DNA of 64,000 nucleotides, taken from Inonotus obliquus. Its lineage: Eukaryota; Basidiomycota; Agaricomycetes; Hymenochaetales; Hymenochaetaceae. This document shows, piece by piece, positions 22,681 through 35,593 of this stretch. The position numbers and the translations under genes are program-made. Under the pieces are notes generated by a model that saw nothing but the letters and a program-made list of their open reading frames with translations, searched no databases and was not told where the DNA came from. The stretch covers positions 2,294,001-2,358,000 of the forward strand of contig JAJHTX010000002.1 of the NCBI GenBank assembly GCA_032164295.1. The letters are read 5' to 3'. How positions within the stretch are numbered: the first letter of the stretch is position 1; the number at the start of each line of letters is the position of its first letter.

Positions 22681-23408
22681 TCAAACAGTTCCCGACTTCG
22701 TAATAGTGACTGTTTTCTTCGGTGCACCGCCCTGGGAACCCTCCCTTTCGATCTCTTTAACGAGATTCTGTCCTTCCACGACCTCACCTGAGAAAGGTAT
22801 CAGCAGATTGGTCCTGTGACGTAATACGAGGGGGAGCACGTGGATGTACAAAAGAGGCAATCGAGTGATGGTAGAGTGAAACAGGATACGCACCAAATAC
22901 AACGTGCTTGCCATCAAGCCAGGAAGTTACGACGGTAGTGACGAAGAACTGAGAGCCGTTTGTGTTCGGACCAGCATTGGCCATAGAGAGGAGGTACGGA
23001 CGGTCGTGCTTGAGCTTGAAGTTCTCATCTGTTCATACGGGCGTCAATAGCTCCACCCGAATATCTGCGATTGAATACGCACCGGGGAACTTCTCGCCAT
23101 AGATGGATTTGCCACCGGTGCCGTTGCCCCTCGTGAAGTCCCCACCCTGGAGCATGAACTGGGGGATGACGCGGTGGAAGCTGGAGCCACTGTAGCCAAA
23201 ACCGTGCTCGCCAGTCGCGAGCTCGCGGAAGTTCTTCGCTGTCTGGGGGACGACTTCGTCAAAGAGCTTGAAGATGATGCGCCCCTTGGGCTCGTTATTA
23301 ATCGCGATATCGAACTACGTGATGAAGGCAAGTTGTGATATATGCGTCAGAAAGTGCGCCAGATGGAACGACTGAGAGAACAAAAACACGCACGAAGACG
23401 TTGGACAT
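22681..23408 (-). CDS. CPR1: Cyclophilin A, peptidyl-prolyl cis-trans isomerase
   Basis: Exons 23408-23394, 23314-23083, 23028-22894 and 22787-22681 encode 162 aa, the exact length usual for cytosolic cyclophilin A. Exon 1 is 15 nt (MSNVF). Active-site residues are in place: [16 protein letters not shown] (catalytic Arg, Phe, Met, Gln), [14 protein letters not shown], and [11 protein letters not shown] with the Trp that contacts cyclosporin. No signal or targeting peptide is visible, so it should act in cytosol and nucleus as a folding catalyst and cyclosporin receptor. The symbol follows yeast usage. Confidence 0.95.
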
Positions 23409-23683
23409 GGCTAAGGACGATAGATAAGAGAGAGAGAGATGAGCTGGTGATGATGGTTGGGATGAGAGAGGACGAGAAGCGTTCCTCCTTGCTCCTCTCG
23501 TATAAGGCCGTTGCCGAGTTTGGGGTGATTATCGATCGGGGGTTGATTAGATCATGCATACTAATGGTGGCGCTCCTTTTGCTTGACTTCATTATCTAAT
23601 ATTCACCACTAGTCGAACGTGCTAACAGCAACCACATGCTCATGCTCTACGAAGCTTTCCGCCGCCAGCCTATATATAATAGC

Positions 23684-25601
23684 ATGCACACCGCAAGGAG
23701 CATGTTCATCGTCTCAATGTTACTCTCTACATTCGCTATCTTGACTATCTCTTTCGCAATCAGGTTTGCTGATGTGGTCAGTGCACCCGCTTCAAGTGAG
23801 TAATGAGTAAGGTCCATGTGACTGATGACTAAACATCACTATAGCACTCAATCCCTATCCGGGAAAGCCTAGAGTGCTATTCAACTCCGAGGGGTCATTC
23901 AAGATTGTACGATCCTTCGTTGCATGCATCGCTTCTTAGTATAATCATGCTGCTCCTTGGTGAGAAAGACGGTGTTCTCTGACCTGCATTTCGGCGAGAA
24001 TCCATGGGACGACTGGGGCCCTCAACAGGACGTGAACAGCTTAAGACTGATGCGCGCAGTCCTAGCCGACGAGAAACCTGACTACGTGTGCGTCAATGGT
24101 TCAGTAACTTACAGCCCTGTCTGATCCGGGAGCTGGTCCAGGGTTCTCAATGGAGACCTTATCACCGGAGAAAGTAAGCCCTAAGTCAGCAGGAATGAAA
24201 CAATCTTCCCTTGTCTTTACCTGGGTTCTATCATTGGGAAGATACTTTTCGGGAAAACTCGACACAACTCATCGACGAAATAATGGCTCCCATAAACGAA
24301 GCAGGAGTCAAGTTCTCATCGACACACGGAGTATGATTTGTACATCTTCATCTCCACGCCGTCCTTTGCTAATTTCGCTCACAAGAATCACGACAACCAA
24401 GCCAATATCACACACATTGAGGAGATCAGACGAGAACTTCTCGTCGCTCCAAATAGCTACACACGCCTTGCACCTCCGGGAGTTGGCGGCGAACAAGGAC
24501 CAGGAAACTACTGGGTTCCTGTATGTTCCTTTCTCGATACCTGAGAAGTGATTGCTAATACCACCGAAGGTTTACGCGACAGAGACTGGTGAGTCTCTAA
24601 AGTACCAGAACTGCTACAAAATCACTGATCACAGGTTCGCCTGTAAAGACGCAACGCCCACCCTCATTCTTTGGTTTTTCGACTCTCGAGGTTTGCCTTC
24701 AATTTCTCATCTGTCATTTCGTACGGATCCACGTTGATTTTCGCTCTCTTCAGGTGGATTTGCCGAGGGCTCTGCAACCACGCCGATTCCTGACTGGGTC
24801 GATGTCTCTGTTGCAGAATGGATCAGGAGGGAAACGGCCACCATGAATTCCGCTTGGGGAGCTGCGGAAGAAAGAAGCGCAATCGCGTTTGTTCATATCC
24901 CGCCGTAAGTATATATCACCGTCAGTGAAGCAGACCACCAGATTCCATGTTGTGGCACGACAGGCATACTATACAGGCTCTGCAACCCGGATTGGATAGC
25001 GCTCGAAATCCGGGATTAAATGGTGAATGGCCGCGTAACTGTCATTTTCAGCTCCCTCATGCTTGATTTCAGCGGATGTCCTTGGCTCAGGCTCGACGCA
25101 GGCAACAACAGATCAGGCTGATATTGGGAACGACGATCCGTTTTGGTCAACGTTGAATGCAAATGTGAAGAACTTGCATGCGGTTATCTCTGGACATGGT
25201 ACGTTTTTTGCTGGTCCCGTTGATAGCTATCATCTTTAAAAGCATGAGCGCTTACTATTGGATGGAAACACGAATCGCATAGATCACGGCAACGAGTGGT
25301 GCGTTCGTGAGCCGACGCAGGGCGTCATTTTCTGCTTTGATAAGCACTCTGGGTGAGCATTCAAGTTAACTCCTCCGGACACCGTCGCGAAACAGTACCC
25401 AGAAGTCTGCTCTGACCGAGCTTTGTGTCTGATTGAAAATTGAAACTCAGATATGGTGGTTATTCGGGACCTGACTGGGGACACGGTGTACGCAATATCG
25501 TCGTACAGTCTTCCCTTCCGAGGAGCTCACTTGATACGTGGATTCGTCTTGAGAACGGTGAAACAAGAGCAAGGGTCTTGCTCAATCAGGATTATCATTG
25601 A
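23684..25601 (+). CDS. Calcineurin-like metallophosphatase, probably secreted
   Basis: Thirteen exons close to 388 aa: 23684-23795, 23845-23906, 23969-24087, 24142-24173, 24242-24330, 24386-24520, 24570-24588, 24649-24690, 24754-24904, 24964-25022, 25073-25198, 25283-25352 and 25451-25601. The N-terminus has a hydrophobic signal segment (FIVSMLLSTFAILTISFAI). Metal-binding motifs appear in order: FSDLHFGEN, VVLNGDLITGE, STHGNHDNQ, FVHIPPHAIQ and ISGHDHGNEW. This is the PF00149 superfamily in the fungal branch near Phm/Dcr2-type phosphoesterases; the substrate is unknown. Exons 4 (32 nt) and 7 (19 nt) are very short. A tatatataat motif lies just upstream of the chosen ATG. Confidence 0.9.
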
Positions 25602-25821
25602 TGTGATATGTCATCCTGAAATCAACGACGAGATGCAAGGAAAGAAGGAAAGAGATACTGTGTATGTGGTGCCATTCTACTACTAGTACTAGTGTTTTGC
25701 CAGTCGAGAGTCACGTGGATACCACATTTCGAGTGACGATCATCAGATTTGGAATCAGAGTCATAATACCGACTCTATGTAAGCTTGAGTATGCACGCAA
25801 CTTGATCACAAAAAATCAACG

Positions 25822-28800
25822 ATGGCGAAGGGTCAGAAATCCTCCGCGACTGCGGCCACACGGAAGAAACATGCAAAGAAGTCAGTAGGAGATGCCAAAC
25901 AAGAGCTACCTCTTCCGAAAGAGAAAAAGAAGGAGAAAGGAAAGGGCAAGAATAAGGAGCCTCGCGTTAAGGTCTTCATTCCGCCGTCCAAACCCGCACC
26001 CGTTCGTCCGGATCCGCTAGACAGTCTCGGAATCGCAAAGCGCCTTGATCCTGACCTGTTGATTGTGTTAAGAAGACTAGCGAAGAAAGATTCCGTCACA
26101 AAGAGGAAAGCACTCGAAGAATTGCAGATTGGATGGATCGATAGAGTTCTCAATAATGCCTCTGAGGAACAGAATGGTGCTGTTGAATCGATGCTACAAA
26201 CATCTCTTCCGGTTTGGGTGAGTTGTGTCGCTCTTATAAGACGAAGTTGGTTTCCTGACATCCTCTCAAGTTGCATCATTTACCTTCGCTGTTTCTTAGT
26301 GCTTCCCGCAGGATCAGGCTCCTGGCAGCCTCAATTCACGCTTCATTCCTTCGCATATCATCTATACACGAGCAAGTAATATACTTTTTGCAAGAGACTG
26401 GCGATGCCGTTCAGATCGAAGCTCTATTGGGAAGCTGGTGCATGGTCGCAGAAGACGTTGATCGTACAGTTGCGAATCAAGCCCGACAGTCATGGGATCT
26501 GGTCTTTCGTTCTTCGTCTACATCAAGCTCCGGGATAGGCATGGATGATAGCTCGCTCAACTCACTTCTTGTCTTCACAAGACGCGCTCTTTTTGATCCG
26601 TTAGCGCTGTATACGGACGTAAATCCGGTACAACCCGCATTTACAACCCCTCAGCACCCTGCACATGCTTCGTCGCGTAGTAAAGCGGCGGCTAAGCGTC
26701 CGCCTTTGTTGCAGCCAGTTGTGGATGAAAATTCTTTGGCCCGTAAACTTGAAGAGGAAGAGGAGAGCGAAAGTGATCGGAAAGGGAGGCTTCGTGTTGG
26801 GGCCTTAGGGGTGCTTAGATGGGTGTTGGGTATGTACTTGCACTATCCTGGCGGACATGTAATTGACATGGTATAGAGAAGGAGAACACATCGATTCAAG
26901 GACAACTTTCAGAGTTGCTTACTTCACCTTTACTTTGGACGGCCTTGTACCATGGTCCATCGCCACCGTTCTGCGACATTCAGACTCCTTCAGGCTTTAT
27001 TGGTGACGAACAGCCATTGGTTCGTAAGACCGCTTGGAACATCCTTCGAAGCCTCCTTGACCATCATAATGGTACGACCGTGATTCGCTCCCTCATATAA
27101 CAAAACCCTGAGTTGTTTACAGCGTATGTGCAGACACTTTTGCCGATTTTGAGCCCCGCCGTCCTTCGCTCTGGTTGGGTAGAACATGATTCAGCGGTCC
27201 GGACGAGCATGTGGGAAGCGTTGCTGAAAATTTTGACGCGTGCGTAGAAACAATATACACGTTAGAGGTGCTATAGCTAATCGGAGGTCCTCCGAAGAGC
27301 ATCCCACTGCCTGGGAGATAGACATGACCATAAAGGCAACCGCAGATGAGGACGAGGACAGCGAGGAGGAATCAGACCGAGAAGCTCCGGAAGACAGCGG
27401 TGGAGAGGAGGACCGTGTGAATGAACCGCTACCACCGTCGACTCAGTCGGACGCTTTCCGTGAGTTCCTCACGTTTTTGTCGTTGGGTTGCTACGGCTCT
27501 CCTGTTCAAGGTTATCCAACCGTGGTTATCATCCTGTCAACGGTTCCTCCATCGGTGAGTGAGTAGTCGTGCATCCAAGAGTTGTATCTGCTCACAAGGA
27601 AGCCCCATTTATCAAGATAATAGGAAGGGATCCGGAGGCATGGTCGACCTTCATCACAGCCTTTTGGGCGGCTCTTGATGGACGAGCATTCACGTCACTT
27701 GCATCTGAGCGCGCTATGGCTTCGACCGCCTTCTTGAATGCCTTGCTTGAAGGCATCGTTCTGCTTGTCAATCGATCTCGAGTTTTCTCGGAAGGTACTC
27801 CTGCAGAAGACAGGAGTAGTCGTCGACAAGCAATAGGAGCTTTCATAGAGCAGCAATTTAGCAGGTTGTGGGAAGAGCTTTCCAAAGATCGATTACGGGT
27901 ACAATACTTTGCAGCAAGCAAAGCACTTGCTCGGACATATACAATTCTTGGAAATATGGACGAATGTGGGTCTCAAATTGCAGTCCGTTGTCCATATACT
28001 AACCATCTGCCTCCTTCACAGTATTATTTACGATGGCATGGGGACCGGTCACTCTGGGAGTCACCTCTTCATGTTCACCCCAGCAAGCCGAGCCTTTGTC
28101 TGTCAGCTCGAAACGGTTCTCGCTTCAGCTGCAGCTGTTGAGAGGACTTTGGGAAGAAAGTCAAGGCATCTCGGAGGCTAATTGGCACAGGGAGGTTACA
28201 GTGCTTATTTGCACTATTGCTAGCGTTCTAGCTGTGCAAACCGACGAGCAGCTCGATGGTATTCGAAGATGCAAATTGAGGCCCACCGACGTGACGGCCC
28301 CTCAGCGCCTTTCCGAAGCATTGACTCATTTCAGTAGCCTCATCTTCAGTAATTCTGACCTAACGTCTGTGAGTCTTTCATGCCTGACTTTCTATGATTT
28401 TGGGTGGTGAATGACCTGGTCTATCAAAGAGAATTGACGCAACAATGAGCCGGAGTGTTATACCCATTCTCCATTCAGAGCCAGCCATGCAACTTTTCCT
28501 TGCGTTCCTGTTGCACCGGGGAGATGATGCGGCATGCCTATCTTTGTGGCGCGATGCACTTAAAGTTATTGCGTTTGACACAAATCTTCAGGAAGAGGTC
28601 CTGCCCGTGCTACTTGGTGCTGCTGAGAAGGGTGATTTACCCAGTAGGTTACGGCCGGAGGACGGTGAGATGGACGTCGTTGCAACTGCGCTCGTCGAGG
28701 ACGTTCTCGACGTCCAGGGCGATCGGGATAGTGAGCTTCGGCGAACGTTGTTAATCCGACTGTTAAGAAAACCCTGTGAGTAGAGTTGCAGGTATGAGCA

Positions 28801-31800
28801 GAAGTGACACAAGATTGATACTTTGCAGATTTCTTCCTGTCACCTCGGACAGCATCCGGCGTGATTCACCGTATCGCACACACATTCTCTCAGAAATCGA
28901 GAATTCTCATACATGACTCCAGTTCCCCCGGGTCTCTTGCGCTTTTACGTAGCCCGTTGATGCTTTTGGGCTCAGTGATAGAGACTCGACCAGATGTCGC
29001 TCTTTCAAGCGACATTCGAGACTCCCTGCCGGATTTGTTTATTTTTGGGTATGCCTTGCCTTGTAGTGAGTTGCTGTCGAGTGAAGCAAAGGCTCTCTGT
29101 CTCCAGGCAAGACAGATCTGGACCGCTGCTTTCACCACAGAAGGTCTAGATCCAGTACAGCAGAACAATTTATTAGCCTCTGTCCGCTCCCTCCTTCGTG
29201 ATTTAATCGCGGATGTTGACAGTCGAATATTGTACGTCTGTCCGTATGACATCTGAATATCTCATTAACTAAGCGTACATCCTCCAGACCCGAGGCCATT
29301 CTGCAGATTGTTGCGGAGGGACACGTAGGAACCTCACTCGATACATTAGGGGAGTTTTTCCCTACCCGGGAAGCGCTTTGCGATCTGCTCCGGGATCTAC
29401 CCAGTAACCCACTAGATCCATCACTGGCTATCGTGGATGCATTGGTTCCGCCGTCTTCCATGTGGAGTAGCGAATCGCAGAGTCGTACGAGACGAGTCTA
29501 TGATCGGACGGGCCTATGCGAATACGCCCGAATCGTCAATGCTTTGCTGGGCGTCGCAACGAACAACCGGGACCTTGTAAGACGGAATATGTGGCTTCTT
29601 CGCCACTTCTTGATCCTCTCGATCTCAGCGACAGATCGATATCTGATTCCTGCTGCCTTATCGCCTTATTTCTCTCAGGATATCTCCGCAGATACACTGC
29701 AGGAGATATCCATTCGCGTGAAGACGCTTACTGCATTCTTACTATCTGGAAATGACGACGAGTGGCATCCCCGGATCATTCATCTGTACCTCGGTGGAGA
29801 GAGCGAGTTAGCGGTGTCGATGGAGTCCGGCCTGAATTCCTTCATTCTGGATTTCCTGCAAACAGTAGTCGAAGAGAATGACTTACGAGAATCACGAGTT
29901 TTATACTGCATATTGCGGCACATGCTGAATGCAGCTGTCACGGGTGGCGCCGAACAATGGATGATCTTGGCAAGACGTATAGAAAGACAGTGTAGGTTGT
30001 CCTCTTGACCTTTGTGTCCCAGTAATTCACACCCCGTATGAACCAGCTCCCCATGCCGCTTCAGCTATAATTCGTGCCGTGAATGAAAGTGGTCTCGAGC
30101 CTCCTAGTCTGGACAGATATCGAAACTCTGCAGCTGCCGAGATCTTGGGCATTTCTGCATCAAGAGCTGGCACTGATGGCCTTACCATGCTGCATCGCCT
30201 AGCACTGGCAGCACCAGATGCGGAATCTGATGTTATCTTCCTCCCCCAGAATCGTGTTGTCCGCCTCATAAAGGCTTGTCAGGATTGGTTCGAGTCGGAC
30301 GAGGATATTGAAGAGGATGTAGAGAGCGAGATGACACTTGTCTTCCAATCTCTCGCTCCAATATTGCAGAATGTGCCGGGAGCTCATTGGAGCTTCATAT
30401 TCGACATTATTGAAAACAACTTGGAGGTAGGTGCTATCACTTTCGAACACGCTAGTTGGATCTCAATCCGTGATTTTAGAACTCTGCGTTTTCAGACTCA
30501 TCATCACTTGTGGTCCTTGCACGGACACTCAAGCTTATACTCATAATTCAAGATTTATGTAGAACAAACAAATCCCTGCGGGCTGACTGGATCGGGCGGG
30601 AATTGGGTATCTTTACCCTTGTTCGCGACCTCGTACAAAATGCTCCCGGTACGTCCTTTGGTTGATTGATAATTTCGAGAACGTGCTCACTTCGTGGGCA
30701 AAGATTCGCAACCATCAGAGCCCAGGTCGATCTGCTGGTATCTGGCCGTAAGTATTATCCAAAGCTTGCCCGCTTCCTTGATGGACGAGAAGTCGCTTTC
30801 AAAAGTGAGCTAGTCTTTACTTCTCATGTTCGCCTCGCGTGACATGTACTCTAATTGCCAGATGGCGCATCTTATTCTCGACCGGTCTCCTGAAGTTGCA
30901 AAGATGTCCTATTCGTTGCTTTACCGAGCGGCACAGAAAAGGACAGAGCATCTCGTGGTGGAAGCTGGGGTCGAGACCTCATCCGAGAATGCGAGATACG
31001 ATATTCCAACTGGACTTTTACGGGTCCTTGAGGACGCCTTACAGCTTGATGATAGTGCAGAACCCGTAAGGTGTCTCTTGTTTGAGTTGTAGTTCTGGTA
31101 CGCTTATCTGCTCTTAGAACGTGTTTGCGTATCTATTAGGTTGGGCCATTATCTTCGACCTCTTTGATGATGCTGTGCGTTTATTGTCCCTGTATGCCAG
31201 AGGAGATGCTCACCCTTCTCTCTCTCTCTCTCTTACACACTAGTCTCTTCGCGTCAAAATGAGTTATGCTACACAGCTGCGGGATTTAGACCTGATTGGA
31301 TCGAGTTTCCTTCCATTCATATTCGATATACTCGAGCTGAATGGAGGAAGAACTAGGCCCCTGTCTCTGGAACCATGGTCTTTCGAAGATTACTACGTGC
31401 AATGTAAGTTATTTTACACTATTAAAACGGTCATATGTTGATTAGGTTCAAGTTTATGACCCAGAAACTCGGCTTAGCCAAAGACTCTTCGCCGCTCACC
31501 TTTATTACCGGGCCTTACTCAACGTCCCTTCTCTCATTGCAAGCTGGTTAGCTACCTGCAAAAATCGTCAACTTCTTACGACTGTTGCAAACTTCACAAC
31601 GAGATACTATTCACCGGTTCTGATTGCCGCTGAGTTGCGACACATAAAGGATCCTGCAGGTGTCGCAGAACTTTCAGGGGAGAATTGGACCATCAAAGTC
31701 GCTGCAGGCATTGGTGAAGTTACTGCCGCATATACTGTTGACGAACAGGTAATGGAAATCGCGATCCGCTTACCAGTCGATTACCCATTGCACGGCATCG

Positions 31801-32277
31801 AGGTTCGCGACGTGCAAAAGCTTGGTGTGGACGAGAAACGATGGCGAGGATGGTTGCTCGCGGTGCAACAGATTGTCACTTCTCAGGTTCGTTCTGCTCT
31901 TTCCAGGATCGAAAACGTAGATATGCTGAACGTTCTATAAGAATGGGCGAATTGTAGATGGGCTCAGCATTTTTAAGAAGAACGTGACCCACCACTTCGA
32001 AAATCAGACGGAATGTGCTATTTGCTACTCGTACGTGTCATCCATCATGCATGAACATATAGTTTGAGATGTGTTGTTCTTTAGGATCATCAGCGTTACC
32101 GAATTATCTTTGCCAAAGAAACGATGCAAGACATGCAAGAATAAGTTTCATGCCGGTTGTCTATACAAGGTATGGAATCCGCGTGTAATCATAGCACACT
32201 TAGCTGATGAACTCCCGTAGTGGTTTAATACTAGCCACACGTCTACTTGTCCGTTGTGTCGCTCAGATTTCATTTGA
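25822..32277 (+). CDS. LTN1: E3 ubiquitin-protein ligase listerin (ribosome quality control)
   Basis: Twenty exons close to 1814 aa: 25822-26217, 26271-26829, 26877-27071, 27123-27239, 27277-27554, 27599-27965, 28022-28368, 28430-28775, 28829-29231, 29288-29991, 30023-30430, 30496-30648, 30719-30804, 30862-31065, 31118-31174, 31244-31403, 31453-31886, 31942-32030, 32085-32169 and 32221-32277. The N-terminus is Lys-rich, then comes a long alpha-helical HEAT-type body, and the last about 55 residues form the RING-variant finger: [36 protein letters not shown]. This order and length define listerin, which binds the 60S subunit with a stalled nascent chain and ubiquitinates it. The listerin-type N-terminal block [20 protein letters not shown] is present. 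It is the longest gene in the window. An acidic DEDSEEESD patch lies in exon 5. Confidence 0.93.
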
Positions 32278-32770
32278 ACAAAGACAACAACTGTATCTTA
32301 GGTATCGTATCGAACCGTCCTAGATAGTTTTTTTGTAGCCTGTAAAAAGATGTCCGAATGATGATAGTCACCGAGCCATACGATCCCCGAATTTGAGTGC
32401 GAAATTCCGAGAACCACAAGTGGCAGGAAAGCTTGCAGGCGCGAGTCATAGAAATGATATACTCAAGGAAAGTTTACATTATGATGGAGTAGGTGGAGTA
32501 TAGTAATGCAGAGACGTGGCAATGAGTAATCAGAGCATCAGTCAGGATTGCACGTGCTGAAAAATCAAAGCCGGGGTACAACATTGATAATGAGAACAGT
32601 GAAAACGGAGGATGAAGATATGCACGAAAATCAACAACGGTGTAAGCAAAATATTGTCAGACCATGTATCAGCAATCGCGAGTCCCAAAACAAAACAAAG
32701 AAAAAGGGGCTCAGGTCGTCCTTCGGGGCAGATCGAGAAGAGCAGATGGATCTGGAGATGTCAGTCAGCA
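32278..32770. other. Intergenic, convergent 3' ends of LTN1 and kinase
   Basis: The gap between the two convergent stops is A-rich on the + strand in its second half. No supported gene; an open frame on the + strand runs antisense into the kinase gene and has poor composition. Confidence 0.4.
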
Positions 32771-35297
32771 TCAACACTTTGATAGCGCAGCCGGTAGCAG
32801 GAATACCTTCACGGCGAGAGCAACGGACTTCACAACCTTTATCACCCTCAGCCGAGTTACAGTGGGGTAAAATCCAGTAAACGAACGAACGTGACGCAGG
32901 TCGTCCGAGTCAGAAGGGAGCAACAGCGTAGTGGGGGGAAGTGCAAGAACGGGAGTCGACTCAGGACTGTCCTCCGGATCGTCCTTCTCTGCCGAATATC
33001 GAGGAGTATCCAACTCTAATTCGCTTGCAACTGGTGCATCATCTACTATCTCTTCGTTGAAACGTGCCGTGTTAATCCCTTCGTAGATAGAGTGGGGGGT
33101 TTTGGCGTCCTTTTCAGAGTACGCTGGAGGCGATGACTTACGGGGCACGAGAGTTCCCTCGCCGATTCTACTCGCTACTCCCACAGGATCAAACTGGAAG
33201 CGAGCAGACGGTTCAGAGGGCTACTTTTATCGGACGAGAAAATCAACACTCACGCTACCTTCCGCAATTGCTCTTAATACCTGCTCGCATGATGGCCTCT
33301 TCTTTGGCAACCTGTTCAGCAAGCTTTCCAGAAGAATTAGGTACGTGCTGGGCAAGCCACGTCTCTCAAAGATATTCAGTAAAGTATGGGTCCGTTTGAA
33401 CCTGTCATCTTGTCGTTTCTACGATGATTAATGTGCAGATGGGAACAGATTTGCTTACCCTTCATACTCAAGTACCTCCTTTTCTAGTTTGTCCATATCG
33501 CCACCGCCATTGCTTCTCATATCCCCGTCACTCGAATTATGATATGGCAGGCGGAAGAAGAGCAGCATATGCAGTATCATTCCCAGTGACCACATATCAG
33601 CTCTTGAGTCGATTTGTGTGAGAATACCTGTTTCTGGCGAGCGGAGCGCCTCAGGTGCCGTGTATTCTAGTCTGTAGATACAACACGTTGTCACCTTGAA
33701 GAACAGGACAAACAACTCCATACTCACGTCCCAGTATTCCCGGTTCGAGTGTTCGAAGGTCGGATCATGTCACGAGATGTGCCGAAATCCGACAGCATAG
33801 CACGCGGTCTGGAATAAGCGATACATGAGTAGGACAAAGAGTAGACGTGGACAAAATCATCACATTAAGCGCCCACCATCCCAGGTCAACAGCACATTTC
33901 CGGGCTTCAGATCCAGATGAAGAATAGACTTATCGTGCTGACAAAGCAGTCAAGGTCAGTGAGCTTCGAACACCCATTTACAATAAACATTGTGTACCAA
34001 AAATCCAAGACCCATGGAAACATCTTTGAACAAGGACATCACCTCTTCTGCACTTAATAAATGCACAGCCGTTCGTATCCCGCGGGTCCGTTCACGCTCT
34101 TCCTCAGGTTGAGAACGCATGGCACGAAATGCACGTATGCGCTCCGAACGCGTACGAAAAGCTTCATTGAGAGGGTCTGATGGCGAGGAGCTGGAGTGTG
34201 CGGAAGAGTTATGTGGTCGACCAAGGCGAAGATCGATAAAGTCGTCGAGGCTAACAAAGGTCATACATAAGGATAATTATAATTAACCTGTCAGTACCGT
34301 ATTCACCTCCCACCTTCAGCCCATTGCATCAAGACGCTGCTCACATGTGGAGTGAGTGGATCTTTCCCGATTAGCTATTATCTTGAGACTCACAAGAGCG
34401 TAGGCACTTTCGGCCCAAAAGAGGAGAACTGGTGCGTTTCCAGCCATGCATGATGGTAGGTAATAATATTAGGATGGCGGAGTTGTTCAAGAAGTCGAAC
34501 CTTTTCAACGAGTTAGGCACATATCAGATCATTAGTAACGTAGCCTACTTCTCGAAGGATCTTCAGTAAATAAGAATGAGACTGCCCGACAGCAATCTTC
34601 TTCACGGCAAAGTAACCTGATTGAGGCGAGACATCAATATTTGAATAACATGATTATGAAGGAATCCGCACCCAATGGATTGCCGTCCAATACATGCTAG
34701 CAACGTCGGATAATTACTACGCCAGTCTTGGCCAACATTTAGCCATTTACGAACCTGGCACAAAAATACACTACCATTTGCACCCATGCCCAGTCTGTAC
34801 TCCTCCTTGAAGAAAGCATTGAAGTAGCCTTCAGCCATGGTGTTGGCCCGGAATGGATGTGCATCGGCATCATCGAAGCTAAAGCCGTCCTCCCCATCCG
34901 GTTCTGCTATAGATTGAAGTCTCGACCTAGCCGGGCTGGAGGGACGTGAACTTGACTCATTCGCAATTTCAAGCAACTCGAAGTAATTCGCCACCCGCTG
35001 TAACCCAGCTGGATCTCGAAATGCCGACTGACCAGCTGCATCAGTGAGTGGTCTGTTGCAGTAAGGACAAGCTCCAAGGGGCTCAGAGGAGCTCCTGGCT
35101 TCATGGGGGCGGACCGAAAGGGCATGCGAGTTAGAATTGTAAAGGACGACTTGGTGGGAATCCGCCAAGATCGTGCGCCAGGAAGGCTGAGCGGAACCGT
35201 GAGAGGATTCATCATCGTCGGACGGCAAGGCAATGAGAGAACCAATAGGTGACGGTGACTTGCTAGAGGTCGCGCTTCCAAGTGGTGTCGAAGGCAT
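32771..35297 (-). CDS. IKS1: IKS1-type serine/threonine protein kinase
   Basis: Eleven exons close to 654 aa: 35297-34755, 34696-34672, 34616-34549, 34500-34394, 34336-34307, 34250-33989, 33937-33873, 33808-33728, 33671-33459, 33401-33254 and 33193-32771. An N-terminal CPYCNRPL zinc-binding-like motif precedes EEYRLGMGANGSVFLCQHVLDG, GYFAVKKIAVG (catalytic Lys), LRHPNIITYHHAWLE, LHLDLKPGNVLLTW, MLSDFGTSRDM and LEYTAPEALR. The catalytic loop is HLDLKP rather than HRDLKP, as in the IKS1 group. The C-terminus has a short hydrophobic stretch. Yeast IKS1 is a poorly characterised kinase linked to drug tolerance. Intron 7 has no GT donor in frame; a GC donor at 33872 restores it (see findings). Confidence 0.88.
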
Positions 35298-35593
35298 TAG
35301 AGCAAGTTCTGAGCAAGTCGACAGGAGGTGGTCTTCTTCGCCAACGGAGGATATGAAGCTGAATCTCTTAGCTTTTCAAGTCTTAGTCGACACTAAGCCT
35401 GTTGTCCGCCGCACCAGAGGACGGTGCAACATTGTGATTGTGATTTATAGTCACATTCGGCAAGAAGCCGACTTGATAACACGGTGGAACACGTGCTGTC
35501 ACAAATCATCTCGCGTGACACAGTCACGATCCCAACCCGTCATCGTCTTAACTTGAACTTGCGCAATATAAATGTTAAGCTCAACTGGCTACA

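Noticed and set aside
31218..31232. CT dinucleotide run resembling a microsatellite or regulatory element
   Set aside because: It lies in an LTN1 intron close to the 3' splice site and is adequately explained as its polypyrimidine tract.
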